Positions 29,977 to 38,779 of a stretch of 64,000 nucleotides of DNA are shown here, piece after piece. The notes below the pieces were generated by a model that saw only the letters and a list, made by a program, of their open reading frames with translations, did no database searches and was not told the origin of the DNA. The stretch is from Phytopseudomonas argentinensis (GTDB lineage Bacteria > Pseudomonadota > Gammaproteobacteria > Pseudomonadales > Pseudomonadaceae), in the NCBI RefSeq assembly GCF_900113905.1, contig NZ_FORC01000001.1, forward strand, positions 1,362,060 through 1,426,059, in the 5' to 3' direction. The first letter of the stretch is position 1. The number at the start of each line of letters is the position of its first letter. Made by a program: the position numbers and the translations under genes.

Positions 29977-30828
29977 TCAGCCCTTATCCTTGTACATCAA
30001 GGCGGTGATCTGCTCGGAGATCAGCCCCATCAAGAACACCATCACAGCCCCGCTATAAAGCAAGGCACTCATATTGGTAAAGCGACCTTCTGTGCTGAGC
30101 GTATAGCCGTACCAACCGGAGGCCAGCATGAACATGATCACCGCCACCGGCGCAAATATCTTTAACGGTGAAAACAACGTGCCGATCTTAAAAATAATCA
30201 ACAAAAAGCGAGAGCCATCGTGCAACAAGCGAATATGGCTTTTGCCGATACGCCTGGCCGTATGAATCGGCACATAGGCAACAGAGTAACCGGCACGAAA
30301 AAAAGCCATGGTACTGGTAGTGGGGTAGGAAAACCCGTTGGGTAGCAGATAGAGAAATTCGCGGAATTTATTTGCCCGTACAGCGCGAAAACCCGACGTT
30401 AGGTCTTCAACTCGGTGCCCCGTCATCCAGCTTGCAAGGCGGTTGTACAGGCCATTGGCAAACCCACGCCCAATGCTGGCTTGTGAGCCTTTCTGACGCG
30501 CACCCACTACCATGTCGTGCCCCTGCTCAGTCAACACCAGCAGACGGGGGATATCCGCTGGATCATGCTGGCCGTCGGCGTCCATAAACACAATTACCTC
30601 GCCCGTGGCGGCACGTGCCCCGCTCTTGATCGCAGCACCATTACCCTTGCTGTAGGGATGATGCACAACCCTGGCTCCCGCTGCGGCAGCAACCTCTGCC
30701 GTGCTGTCAGTGGAGCCGTCATTGACCACAATCACCTCGGCATCCGGGTAGAACTGGCGAATGCCAGCCACAGTTGCACCAATGGCTAACGCCTCATTTT
30801 TGGCGGGGAGGACGATGCTTATATTCAT
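29977..30828 (-). CDS. DPM-like GT2 (polyprenyl-phosphate sugar synthase candidate)
   Basis: A 283-residue GT2 protein. The catalytic half has LPAKNEALAIGATV near residue 8, VNDGSTDST near residue 36, and VFMDADGQHDPADIP near residue 80, and continues with DLTSGFRAVRANKF, the pattern of dolichol/undecaprenyl-phosphate mannose or glucose synthases. Two hydrophobic segments follow near the C-terminus (about residues 220-240 and 255-275). Such enzymes load one sugar on undecaprenyl phosphate, the donor used by GT-C membrane transferases. Its ATG overlaps the stop of the GT-C gene just upstream (ATGA). That pairing strongly suggests the two act in one pathway. Confidence 0.85.
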   Translation of the reverse strand: MNISIVLPAKNEALAIGATVAGIRQFYPDAEVIVVNDGSTDSTAEVAAAAGARVVHHPYSKGNGAAIKSGARAATGEVIVFMDADGQHDPADIPRLLVLTEQGHDMVVGARQKGSQASIGRGFANGLYNRLASWMTGHRVEDLTSGFRAVRANKFREFLYLLPNGFSYPTTSTMAFFRAGYSVAYVPIHTARRIGKSHIRLLHDGSRFLLIIFKIGTLFSPLKIFAPVAVIMFMLASGWYGYTLSTEGRFTNMSALLYSGAVMVFLMGLISEQITALMYKDKG

Positions 30829-32783
30829 GGCGCTTCCGTAGCAGGGTTCTCGGTTTTTATTGCCTCTTTCAAGGCGCTATCCAGATAGGCTATATCTTGC
30901 TCATAGGAAGTACGCGAACGCTTCAGCTTGCGCGAATCCTGCTGTGCCAACACTTTGGTAGCTTGCTCGAGCAGAGCTAATGCCTCTTTGGGGTGTCCAC
31001 CAGACGCCACTTCCGCCACCATGGCTAAGGCTGCATCGGTTTCCTGGTAGAGACTCATCGCCAGGCTGTAGTATTCATATGCTTGGGCAGTATCACCAAG
31101 ATGCAGGTAAATCTGGGCACGCAGGTAAGCCACTAAGCGAATAAACAAGGGAAATTGATTGTAGACAATACTGCTATCCATCGCACCCAATAAATTCAAG
31201 GTATAGCGAACATACTCTGGCGAGTTACTTTCCAGCACTGCCTCAACAATGGTGCGCACGCCTTTCACAGTTTGTGCATCAAACTGCTGCACCTTGAGCC
31301 GCTCGCCGGCTTCAATAAAGTCCTGCTCTGAAGCCGCTCCTACATATACCTTTTGCAGCAAGAGACGGACTGTTAGCAGTGAGCTATGGGACAACCGCTC
31401 ACTTTCCGCAAACAAATACTCGTTAGCTTTCTCGTACTGCCCATTTTTCATGTAATAAGCTGTCATACTGTTGATGGCGCGCGGCGATTCAGTGGCAGCC
31501 TGCATCCAGTACAGCTCCAGCTTTTCGCTATTACTCCAAAGCGATGCGCGCAGCCAAGTCATGGAGGCCAGAACACCAAGAATGGCAACCGCAACGACTG
31601 GCAGCAGTTTGAAGCGGCCAGTCAAAATGACGCAGTGATAGGCCAACGGTAGAAATAGAAACAGGGCTGCCAAATGATTGCGGTGCTCAAAATACAACTC
31701 CAACCCAACCACTGTGGATTCCATCAAGTGGGCCGCAAAGAAAAACAGAATAGCCAGACTGATCAGAGGTGTTTTTTTACGCAGTAAGAAGGCAAACACA
31801 ACAAGAGCAAACAAGAAAACAATGGCAAAAAAAGTACTAACCGGCTCAAACAACCCATTGGAAATAACGTAACCATCCTGATACAGGCCATTGCCTTCAA
31901 TTCTGGGCACAAACAGATGAAGCAGGTACTCGCAGACAATTCGGGCTTCGGTTAGCAGACGTTCAACCTGATTAAAGTTGCGACTCGGCCACGGGTTATC
32001 GGAAAAGTCAATGTAGCGAGCCAATAGAACGGCGATAGCAACGGAGGGAAGCCAGAGAAATACAGCCCGCCACTGCCAGACAGGCTTGCCATCCTTCGGC
32101 AGACAGAACTCAATAACCAGAATAAGCAACGGCAGCAAAGCACCATTTTCCTTGCTGAAAGTGGCCAGCAGCGTGCCTGCACCTATCGCCAACGTCATCA
32201 GCACATAGGCACGCCTAGTGCGTATAGCCATCTGCAAGCGCGCAGACAGGTAAAGCACAATTCCCACTAAGCAGAACAGCGTGGCCAGTTGCGCCATACG
32301 TTGCACCACATACAGCGTGGTAGACACCATATAGGGGTGCAATACCCAAAGCGCACAGGTCAGAACGGCAATCCATTGTGCCTGCCGCTCACTGACTGAC
32401 TTGAGATTGCGCATCAGCAATAGCGTTGCCCAACACAGCAACAAGCCGCACAATATATGAATCAGCAAATTGGTGTATTTGAACCACGGCGCGTAACTTG
32501 GCCAGGTATTGTCATCCAGCAAAAAGCTGGCTAGCGATAAAGGGCGCCCTGTCGGACCGGCCCAGCCACTAAAAACAAAAGCCCGAAAGGTTTCTAAGTT
32601 GCTTACGCCACCGAGATCTCCCATTGTCTCCAGGTTGGGCTGATCATCAAATAAAAAACCACCACTTAGGCCAGGCCAATAGACAAAGCAGACACTTAAC
32701 AACACGACAGACAGCAACAAAAATGGCTGCACTACAAATATATTCTTCATAAAAATAAAAAGGCGATGCTTATAAATAAGCAT
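30825..32783 (-). CDS. GT-C-type membrane glycosyltransferase with repeat tail (TfpW/TMTC-like)
   Basis: A protein of up to 652 residues. About eleven hydrophobic segments fill the first 440 residues. The first periplasmic loop carries GGFLFDDQPNL, the acidic pair expected of a GT-C active site, followed by GRPLSLASFLLD as in the TMTC / DUF1736 family. The last 200 residues are soluble and helical, with TPR-like repeats (YEKANEYLF, DTAQAYEYYSLAMSLYQ, HPKEALALLEQATK). The size and position directly behind pilA resemble P. aeruginosa tfpW, which glycosylates pilin. Two starts are possible: ATG 32783, with GAGGGAGG in front but inside the pilA terminator hairpin, or ATG 32750, without a ribosome-binding site. 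Substrate pilin is inferred from context. Confidence 0.75.
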   Translation of the reverse strand: MLIYKHRLFIFMKNIFVVQPFLLLSVVLLSVCFVYWPGLSGGFLFDDQPNLETMGDLGGVSNLETFRAFVFSGWAGPTGRPLSLASFLLDDNTWPSYAPWFKYTNLLIHILCGLLLCWATLLLMRNLKSVSERQAQWIAVLTCALWVLHPYMVSTTLYVVQRMAQLATLFCLVGIVLYLSARLQMAIRTRRAYVLMTLAIGAGTLLATFSKENGALLPLLILVIEFCLPKDGKPVWQWRAVFLWLPSVAIAVLLARYIDFSDNPWPSRNFNQVERLLTEARIVCEYLLHLFVPRIEGNGLYQDGYVISNGLFEPVSTFFAIVFLFALVVFAFLLRKKTPLISLAILFFFAAHLMESTVVGLELYFEHRNHLAALFLFLPLAYHCVILTGRFKLLPVVAVAILGVLASMTWLRASLWSNSEKLELYWMQAATESPRAINSMTAYYMKNGQYEKANEYLFAESERLSHSSLLTVRLLLQKVYVGAASEQDFIEAGERLKVQQFDAQTVKGVRTIVEAVLESNSPEYVRYTLNLLGAMDSSIVYNQFPLFIRLVAYLRAQIYLHLGDTAQAYEYYSLAMSLYQETDAALAMVAEVASGGHPKEALALLEQATKVLAQQDSRKLKRSRTSYEQDIAYLDSALKEAIKTENPATEAP

Positions 32784-32788
32784 CGCCT
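32751..32788 (-). terminator. pilA terminator, overlapping the start of the GT-C gene
   Basis: On the minus strand a perfect 12-bp stem (AGGCGATGCTTA / TAAGCATCGCCT) with a four-base loop is followed by TTTTTATTTTT. It begins 20 bases after the pilA stop. The ATG at 32783 of the downstream glycosyltransferase lies in the first arm of this stem, so full GT-C mRNA arises only from read-through and would carry its start in a hairpin. Confidence 0.88.
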
Positions 32789-32807
32789 CCCTCTGAAACC
32801 TACGATA

Positions 32808-33236
32808 TTATCGGCAGTTCGAAGGAATGAACTTTGTATCGATCGGAGTGGTGGCGCCTGGCTTGCACTTCCAGCGAATACCGCCAGCATTAGTAGTTGG
32901 GCTCAGCGCCAAGGTAGCGCCACTGGATACCTTATCATTAAACGCGATAGTGATAAGGCCATTCGCAACAGTAACGCTAGTAACAGCATTGCCTGTGATG
33001 GATGTATTGGTAGCCAGCCCAGCGGAGGTATTGTTAGCAGGATAACGATTGTTGCTGGACAAAAACTCGGATACGGAAGCCTTGGCACCACCAGCGAGGC
33101 TCAAGCCTTCGGAAACGTGAGAACGCTTGGTGTAATCCTGGTAGGCAGGCAGCGCAATGGCAGCCAAAATACCGATGATCGCAACAACGATCATCAATTC
33201 AATCAGGGTAAAACCCTTTTGCATTTGAGCTTTCAT
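32808..33236 (-). CDS. pilA: Type IV major pilin (type IVa prepilin)
   Basis: A 142-residue prepilin. The short basic leader MKAQMQKG is followed by [27 protein letters not shown], which gives a mature N-terminal Phe with Glu5 (cleaved and methylated by PilD). The C-terminal disulfide loop is between the cysteine in RWKCKPG and the one in PSNCR. There is no Ser after the last cysteine-arginine, unlike pilins modified by TfpO. The middle is Thr/Ser/Asn rich (residues about 60-80), offering possible glycosylation sites. GGAGAG precedes the ATG, and a sigma-54 promoter is 50 bases upstream. The divergent pilBCD operon encodes its assembly machinery. Confidence 0.96.
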   Translation of the reverse strand: MKAQMQKGFTLIELMIVVAIIGILAAIALPAYQDYTKRSHVSEGLSLAGGAKASVSEFLSSNNRYPANNTSAGLATNTSITGNAVTSVTVANGLITIAFNDKVSSGATLALSPTTNAGGIRWKCKPGATTPIDTKFIPSNCR

Positions 33237-33285
33237 GTAACTCTCCAGTCATTAAGTATCAGGCAGACAAGCCTGACGATGACAT

Positions 33286-33301
33286 AGCAGAAGCCGTGCC
33301 A
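33286..33301 (-). promoter_or_regulatory. Sigma-54 (RpoN) promoter of pilA
   Basis: Read on the minus strand the sequence is TGGCACG-GCTT-CTGCT, matching the consensus TGGCACG-N4-TTGCA with the invariant GG and GC exactly twelve bases apart. It ends 49 bases before the pilA ATG. pilA transcription by RpoN and PilR is established in P. aeruginosa, and pilS lies at the right end of this window. Confidence 0.85.
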
Positions 33302-33496
33302 AGTCTTGAACGCCGGCGGCTGGCCATAATTACTGCCAACGCCCTCACATAGTCACCACTCCCGGCGACGCCATGGCCATTACGCCAAACGCATTGATGC
33401 GCACCTTGTGACACTTTGCGTCACCTTGGCATTGGCAATTTGGCAGCCCCTGACATCTACGCTATAACGCACCCATCTATTGATGCTGAGGTGCCC

Positions 33497-35197
33497 ATGA
33501 GCGAGAACATTCCCCTTTCCGGCCTGGCCAAGCAGGTGGTACTGGCTGAGCTGCTGGACGAAAAGGCCGCTCAACAGGCGCAGGTGCAAGCCAAACGCAA
33601 CAAGCTCTCTCTTGTTCATTATCTGGCTCAAAACAAGCTGGTGAAAAGCCGCGCCCTAGCGGAGCTGACGGCGGATCAGTTCGGCATCGCTTATTTCGAC
33701 CTCAACGCCCTGGACAAGGAAAGCCAGCCGAAAGACCTGGTCAGCGAAAAGCTGGTGCGCCAGCACCGCGCCCTGCCCTTGTGGCGCCGGGGCAACAAGC
33801 TGTTTATTGGCATCTCCGACCCTTCCAACCACCAGGTTGTTACCGATATTCAATTCAGCACCGGCCTTTCTACCGAGGCGCTGCTAGTCGAGGACGACAA
33901 GCTGGGCGACGCCATCGAGAAGTTCTTCGATACCGGCCATAGCGGGCTGGAGGACTTAGGCGATGTGGATTTGGACGGGCTGGAAACCGAGAGCGTCGAC
34001 GATGACAAGAAGCCGGAGGGCGGCCAGGATGCCGATGACGCCCCAGTGGTGCGCTTCGTCAACAAGATGCTGCTCGACGCCATCAAGGGTGGATCCTCTG
34101 ACCTTCATTTCGAACCCTACGAGCGGACATACCGTGTGCGTTTTCGTACCGACGGCATCCTGCACGAGACGGCGCGTCCGCCGATTCAGCTGGCACCCCG
34201 TATCTCTGCGCGCCTGAAGGTCATGGCCGGTCTGGATATTTCCGAGCGGCGCAAGCCGCAGGACGGCCGTATCAAGATGAAGATTTCCAAGAGCAAATCC
34301 ATCGACTTCCGCGTCAACACCTTGCCCACCCTGTGGGGTGAGAAGATCGTGATGCGGATTCTCGACTCTTCAAGTGCGCAAATGGGGATCGATGCTCTGG
34401 GCTATGAGGAGAGCCAGAAGGAGCTGTATCTCAATGCGCTCAAACAGCCTCAGGGCATGATTCTGGTCACAGGCCCGACCGGCTCGGGCAAGACCGTATC
34501 CCTGTATACCGGCCTAAACATCCTCAACACCCCGGATGTGAATATCTCCACGGCCGAAGACCCGGTAGAAATCAACCTGGAAGGCATCAACCAGGTCAAC
34601 GTCAACCCCAAGCAGGGCATGGACTTTACCCAGGCGTTGCGTGCATTCCTGCGCCAGGATCCGGACATCATCATGGTTGGTGAGATTCGTGACCTGGATA
34701 CGGCATCCATCGCCATCAAAGCCGCGCAGACCGGACATATGGTGATGTCGACCCTGCACACCAACAGCGCCGCGGAGACCCTCACCCGCTTGCGCAATAT
34801 GGGCGTGCCTTCTTTCAACATCGCCACCTCGGTGAACCTGATCATTGCCCAGCGCTTGGCGCGCAAATTGTGCGTCTCCTGCAAGAAGGAAGCGGATGTG
34901 CCACGCGAGGTGCTGCTGGAGGAAGGTTTCCCGGAAGACAAGATCGGTAGCTTTAAGATTTATGGCCCGGTTGGCTGCGAAAACTGCAAGAACGGTTATA
35001 AAGGTCGTGTCGGTATTTATGAAGTGGTTAAAAACACGCCGAGCCTGCAGCGGATTATCATGGAGGAAGGCAACTCGATCGATATTGCCGCGCAAATGCG
35101 CAAAGACGGCTTTAACGACCTGCGCACCTCGGCCCTTGTGAAGGCCATGCAAGGCGTGACCAGCCTTGAGGAAGTCAACCGCGTGACCAAGGATTAA
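33497..35197 (+). CDS. pilB: Type IV pilus extension ATPase
   Basis: A 566-residue GspE/PilB ATPase, the same length as P. aeruginosa PilB. An N-terminal MshEN-type domain (residues 1-150) precedes the motor. Walker A is GPTGSGKT (about 326-333), the Asp box and Walker B follow (DPDIIMVGEIRD, about 390), then the His box (STLHTN). The zinc-binding cysteines CVSC and CENC flank about residues 460-500. PilB powers pilus polymerisation at the inner membrane. The ATG at 33497 has GAGG just upstream; the frame is open for 27 more codons but these overlap the pilA promoter region. pilC follows after two bases. Confidence 0.97.
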   Translation: MSENIPLSGLAKQVVLAELLDEKAAQQAQVQAKRNKLSLVHYLAQNKLVKSRALAELTADQFGIAYFDLNALDKESQPKDLVSEKLVRQHRALPLWRRGNKLFIGISDPSNHQVVTDIQFSTGLSTEALLVEDDKLGDAIEKFFDTGHSGLEDLGDVDLDGLETESVDDDKKPEGGQDADDAPVVRFVNKMLLDAIKGGSSDLHFEPYERTYRVRFRTDGILHETARPPIQLAPRISARLKVMAGLDISERRKPQDGRIKMKISKSKSIDFRVNTLPTLWGEKIVMRILDSSSAQMGIDALGYEESQKELYLNALKQPQGMILVTGPTGSGKTVSLYTGLNILNTPDVNISTAEDPVEINLEGINQVNVNPKQGMDFTQALRAFLRQDPDIIMVGEIRDLDTASIAIKAAQTGHMVMSTLHTNSAAETLTRLRNMGVPSFNIATSVNLIIAQRLARKLCVSCKKEADVPREVLLEEGFPEDKIGSFKIYGPVGCENCKNGYKGRVGIYEVVKNTPSLQRIIMEEGNSIDIAAQMRKDGFNDLRTSALVKAMQGVTSLEEVNRVTKD

Positions 35198-35199
35198 CC

Positions 35200-36423
35200 A
35201 TGGCAGCAGCAGCAAAAGCGCCCAAGACCAGCACCTTCGTCTGGGAAGGCAAGGATCGCAAGGGCAGCATCGTCAAAGGCGAGCTAAACGGCCAGAATCC
35301 GGCGCTGGTCAAGGCGCAGTTGCGCAAGCAAGGTATCAACCCGACCAAGGTCCGCAAGAAAGGCATGAGCCTGGGCGGCACGGGCAAGAAGATCAAACCG
35401 CTGGATATCGCCCTGTTCGCGCGCCAGATGGCCACCATGATGAAGGCTGGCGTGCCGCTACTGCAGTCCTTCGATATCATCGCCGACGGTGTGGAAAAGC
35501 CTGCCATGCGTAAGCTGGTGGACGAGCTCAAACAGCACGTGGCAGCAGGTAACAGCTTTGCTGCCGCGCTGCGTACCAAACCCCAGTATTTCGACGACCT
35601 GTTCTGCAACTTGGTTGATGCAGGTGAGCAATCCGGCGCACTGGAGAGCCTGCTTGACCGGGTCGCCACCTATAAAGAAAAAACCGAGGCACTCAAAGCC
35701 AAGATCAAGAAAGCCATGAATTATCCGATTGCCGTCATTGCGGTCGCGATCATTGTCTCTTGTATTTTGCTTATAAAAGTGGTGCCGCAGTTCAAAGAGG
35801 TTTTTGCTGGATTCGGCGCCGAACTGCCTGCATTTACACTCTTTGTTATTGGTATATCCGAAGGGCTGCAAGAGTGGTGGTTCATTTTCCTTATTGCCCT
35901 GATCTGTGCGGGCTACGCCTTCATACAGGCCAAACAGCGCTCGGAGAAGTTCCGGGATACGCTGGATCGCACCATTCTCAAGACCCCTATCGTCGGCAAT
36001 ATCGTTTACAAGGCGGCCGTTGCCCGCTATGCGCGCACGCTATCGACAACCTTCGCCGCCGGCGTGCCGCTGGTCGAGGCTCTGGACTCGGTGGCCGGCG
36101 CGACCGGTAACGTGGTGTTCCGCAATGCCGTCGCCAAGGTCAAACAGGATGTCACTAGCGGTATGCAGCTGAACTTTTCCATGCGCTCGACCAATGCCTT
36201 CCCGGCCATGGCCGTGCAAATGACGGCGATTGGTGAGGAATCCGGTGCACTGGACTCCATGCTCGACAAGGTAGCCAGCTATTACGAGGCCGAAGTGGAT
36301 AACGCGGTAGACGGCCTGACCGCGCTGATGGAGCCGTTGATCATGTCCGTATTGGGCGTATTGGTCGGCGGCCTGATCATCGCCATGTACCTGCCGATCT
36401 TCCAACTGGGCTCCGTCGTCTGA
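35200..36423 (+). CDS. pilC: Type IV pilus inner-membrane platform protein
   Basis: A 407-residue GspF/PilC protein. Two GspF domains (about residues 75-200 and 275-400) each start with a LFARQMATMMKAGVPLLQSF / YARTLSTTFAAGVPLVEAL signature. Three membrane helices are visible, near residues 180-205, 225-245 and 380-400. The positively charged N-terminal 60 residues lie in the cytoplasm and contact PilB. PilC couples ATPase motion to pilin insertion. It starts two bases after pilB and ends three bases before pilD, so the three are one operon. Confidence 0.97.
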   Translation: MAAAAKAPKTSTFVWEGKDRKGSIVKGELNGQNPALVKAQLRKQGINPTKVRKKGMSLGGTGKKIKPLDIALFARQMATMMKAGVPLLQSFDIIADGVEKPAMRKLVDELKQHVAAGNSFAAALRTKPQYFDDLFCNLVDAGEQSGALESLLDRVATYKEKTEALKAKIKKAMNYPIAVIAVAIIVSCILLIKVVPQFKEVFAGFGAELPAFTLFVIGISEGLQEWWFIFLIALICAGYAFIQAKQRSEKFRDTLDRTILKTPIVGNIVYKAAVARYARTLSTTFAAGVPLVEALDSVAGATGNVVFRNAVAKVKQDVTSGMQLNFSMRSTNAFPAMAVQMTAIGEESGALDSMLDKVASYYEAEVDNAVDGLTALMEPLIMSVLGVLVGGLIIAMYLPIFQLGSVV

Positions 36424-36426
36424 CCC

Positions 36427-37299
36427 ATGACCATCATCGACTTTCTGGCCGGCAATACGCCGGCCTTTGTTTTCTGCGTGCTGATCATCGGCCTGCTGGT
36501 TGGCAGCTTCCTCAACGTAGTCATTCACCGCTTGCCAAAGATGATGCTGCGCGACTGGCGCACTCAAGCGCGTGAAGTGCTTGAGCTACCAGCCGAGCCT
36601 GCTGGTGAAACCTACAACCTGGTACTCCCCCACTCCAGCTGCCCCCATTGCCAGCATGAAATCCGCCCTTGGGAAAACATCCCGGTCATCAGCTATCTCT
36701 TCCTGCGCGGAAAGTGCTCTGGCTGCCAGGCGAAGATCAGCCTGCGCTATCCACTGGTCGAGCTGAGCTGCGGCCTTATCTCGGCCTATATCGCCTGGCA
36801 TTTCGGCTTCGGCTGGCAAGCGGCGGGCATGCTGGTGCTGGCCTGGGGCCTCCTGGCGATGAGCCTGATCGATGCCGATCACCAGTTGCTGCCAGACTCG
36901 CTGGTGCTCCCGCTGCTGTGGCTGGGGTTGATCGCCAACAACTTCGGGCTGTTTACCAGCCTGGAAGATGCTCTATGGGGCGCTGTGGCGGGCTACCTGA
37001 GCCTGTGGTCGGTGTTCTGGCTGTTCAAGCTGGTGACCGGCAAGGAAGGCATGGGTTATGGCGACTTCAAGCTGCTGGCGATGCTTGGCGCCTGGGGCGG
37101 CTGGCAGATTCTGCCGCTGACCATTCTGCTGTCTTCGGTGGTCGGCGCCGTGCTCGGGGTTATCATGCTGCGCCTGCGTGACGCCAGAACCAGCACACCG
37201 ATTCCTTTTGGCCCGTACCTGGCCATTGCCGGATTTATCGCGCTGCTCTGGGGCAAGCAGATTACCGAAGGTTATCTGCGCTTCGCGGGTTTCAACTGA
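36427..37299 (+). CDS. pilD: Type IV prepilin peptidase / N-methyltransferase
   Basis: A 290-residue polytopic membrane protease, standard length. The cytoplasmic zinc region has CPHC (about residues 72-75) and CSGC (about 98-101). The two aspartates of the novel aspartate-protease site are in SLIDADHQLLPD (about residue 150) and GMGYGDFKLL (about residue 213, GxGD motif). It cleaves the leader of PilA, pseudopilins and type II secretion pseudopilins after Gly and methylates the new N-terminus. It is the last gene of pilBCD. Confidence 0.97.
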   Translation: MTIIDFLAGNTPAFVFCVLIIGLLVGSFLNVVIHRLPKMMLRDWRTQAREVLELPAEPAGETYNLVLPHSSCPHCQHEIRPWENIPVISYLFLRGKCSGCQAKISLRYPLVELSCGLISAYIAWHFGFGWQAAGMLVLAWGLLAMSLIDADHQLLPDSLVLPLLWLGLIANNFGLFTSLEDALWGAVAGYLSLWSVFWLFKLVTGKEGMGYGDFKLLAMLGAWGGWQILPLTILLSSVVGAVLGVIMLRLRDARTSTPIPFGPYLAIAGFIALLWGKQITEGYLRFAGFN

Positions 37300-37406
37300 C
37301 ACGCCCAATGGCCCTGACGCTTAATCCTGTCTACGGTCGCCCTGATTCGCCACATACGCCCGACTCCCTTACAATCCGCCCCTGATTTTTTGAGGGGCAG
37401 CTCACC

Positions 37407-38015
37407 ATGAAACCCTGGACGCTCGGGCTTACCGGCGGTATCGGCAGTGGCAAAAGTGCCGTGGCCGCGCAATTCGCCGCACTGGGCGTCGACGTGATCG
37501 ACTCGGACCAGGCCGCTCGCTGGGTCGTCGAGCCAGGTCGCCCGGCACTGGCAGCGATAGCCGAGCACTTCGGCGATCAGGTCCTGCAAGCAGACGGGCA
37601 TTTGAACCGCCCAGCACTGCGCGAACTGATCTTCCAATCGCCTGCAGAACGCAGCTGGCTGGAGGGACTGCTGCATCCGCTGATCGCCGCGGAAACCGCG
37701 CAGTTTCTGGCCAATGCCAAGTCGCCCTACGCCATCACGGTCTCGCCGTTGCTGATCGAGTCCGGCCAGTACAAGCTGGCGCAGCGCATCCTGGTGGTCG
37801 ATGTGCCCGAGCAGCTGCAGATCGAGCGCACCATGCAGCGTGATCGGTTGTCTGCCGAACAGGTGCACGCGATCATGGCCGCCCAGGCCACCCGCGCGGC
37901 CCGCCTGAGCCATGCCGACGACGTACTGGTAAACGACCGCGACCTGGCCTGGGTCAAACAGGAGGTCGAACGCCTGCATGCCTTTTACCTGACCTTGAAC
38001 GGAGGCCAACCATGA
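37407..38015 (+). CDS. coaE: Dephospho-CoA kinase
   Basis: A 202-residue P-loop kinase. The Walker A motif [14 protein letters not shown] is at residues 7-20, VIDSDQAAR follows near residue 31, and the CoA-binding SPLLIESG and R-x-x-x-R lid (TMQRDRLS) are visible. It phosphorylates dephospho-CoA in the last step of CoA synthesis. Its stop overlaps the yacG start (ATGA). The pilBCD-coaE-yacG order is the usual one in gammaproteobacteria. Confidence 0.97.
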   Translation: MKPWTLGLTGGIGSGKSAVAAQFAALGVDVIDSDQAARWVVEPGRPALAAIAEHFGDQVLQADGHLNRPALRELIFQSPAERSWLEGLLHPLIAAETAQFLANAKSPYAITVSPLLIESGQYKLAQRILVVDVPEQLQIERTMQRDRLSAEQVHAIMAAQATRAARLSHADDVLVNDRDLAWVKQEVERLHAFYLTLNGGQP

Positions 38016-38212
38016 CCACACCTACTCTCGTCGCCTGCCCAACCTGTGCAGCGCCCGTGGAATGGGGCCCGCAGAGCCCGAGCCGCCCATTCTGCTCCGA
38101 GCGCTGCAAGCTGATCGACCTGGGTGCCTGGGCCTCGGAAGAACATGCGATCCCGGGCAATCCGCTGGAGGACGATCTGTTCTCCGACGACCTGCCGCCC
38201 AGCCGGCACTGA
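38012..38212 (+). CDS. yacG: DNA gyrase inhibitor, zinc protein
   Basis: A 66-residue protein with the YacG zinc site: CPTC (residues 9-12) and CSERC (residues 29-33), then [17 protein letters not shown]. YacG binds GyrB and blocks DNA binding by gyrase in E. coli. It overlaps coaE by four bases. Confidence 0.95.
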   Translation: MTTPTLVACPTCAAPVEWGPQSPSRPFCSERCKLIDLGAWASEEHAIPGNPLEDDLFSDDLPPSRH

Positions 38213-38251
38213 GCCACAGTTCCTTGTCCCCGGTGACGGCGGAACCACGCC

Positions 38252-38779
38252 TTGAGGCCTGACACCTACCCGGCCAGCCCTTTCCAGGCATTGATCGCCG
38301 CCGTGCCGCAACGCGGCCAAGTGCGCTGGATCGGCGTGCGACCTGAAAGGCTTGGCGACATGCTGATTCTCGATGCGGTCGAGGCCCGCCGCGAAGCAGG
38401 CCTGACCGGCGACCATGCTCGCCCCGGCCCGCGCAATGCCCGCCAGGTCACGCTGATCCAGTGGGAGCACCTGGCCGTGGTCAGCGCCCTGCTTGGCCGC
38501 GACCCCGCGCATGGGATAAAGCCCGAGGATCTCAGGCGCAATATCGCCGTCAGCGGCATCAATCTGTTCAGCCTCAAGGGCCGGCGCTTCCGCATCGGAC
38601 AGGCGATCCTGGAAACCACCGGCTGGTGCCAGCCCTGTGCCAAGCTCGAACAGCGCCTGGGCCTGGGCACGTTCCAGGCCGTTCGAGGCCATGGCGGGAT
38701 TACCGCGCGGGTGATTCACAGCGGAATCATCCGCCTGGGCGACTCGCTCGAGGTCGAGCCGCTGGAGCAGCTGCAATAG
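38252..38779 (+). CDS. MOSC-domain protein
   Basis: A 175-residue protein built of one MOSC domain. RWIGVRP near residue 25, GLTGDHA near residue 50, the LRRNIAVSGINLFSLKGRRFRIG block near residue 100 and the conserved cysteine in TGWCQPC (about residue 127) are present. MOSC domains handle sulfur or molybdenum-cofactor ligands; YiiM-like members reduce N-hydroxylated compounds. The start is TTG 38252, the only start before an in-frame stop 18 bases upstream; no ATG occurs until residue 37, which would break the domain. It follows yacG closely on the same strand. Confidence 0.8.
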   Translation: MRPDTYPASPFQALIAAVPQRGQVRWIGVRPERLGDMLILDAVEARREAGLTGDHARPGPRNARQVTLIQWEHLAVVSALLGRDPAHGIKPEDLRRNIAVSGINLFSLKGRRFRIGQAILETTGWCQPCAKLEQRLGLGTFQAVRGHGGITARVIHSGIIRLGDSLEVEPLEQLQ

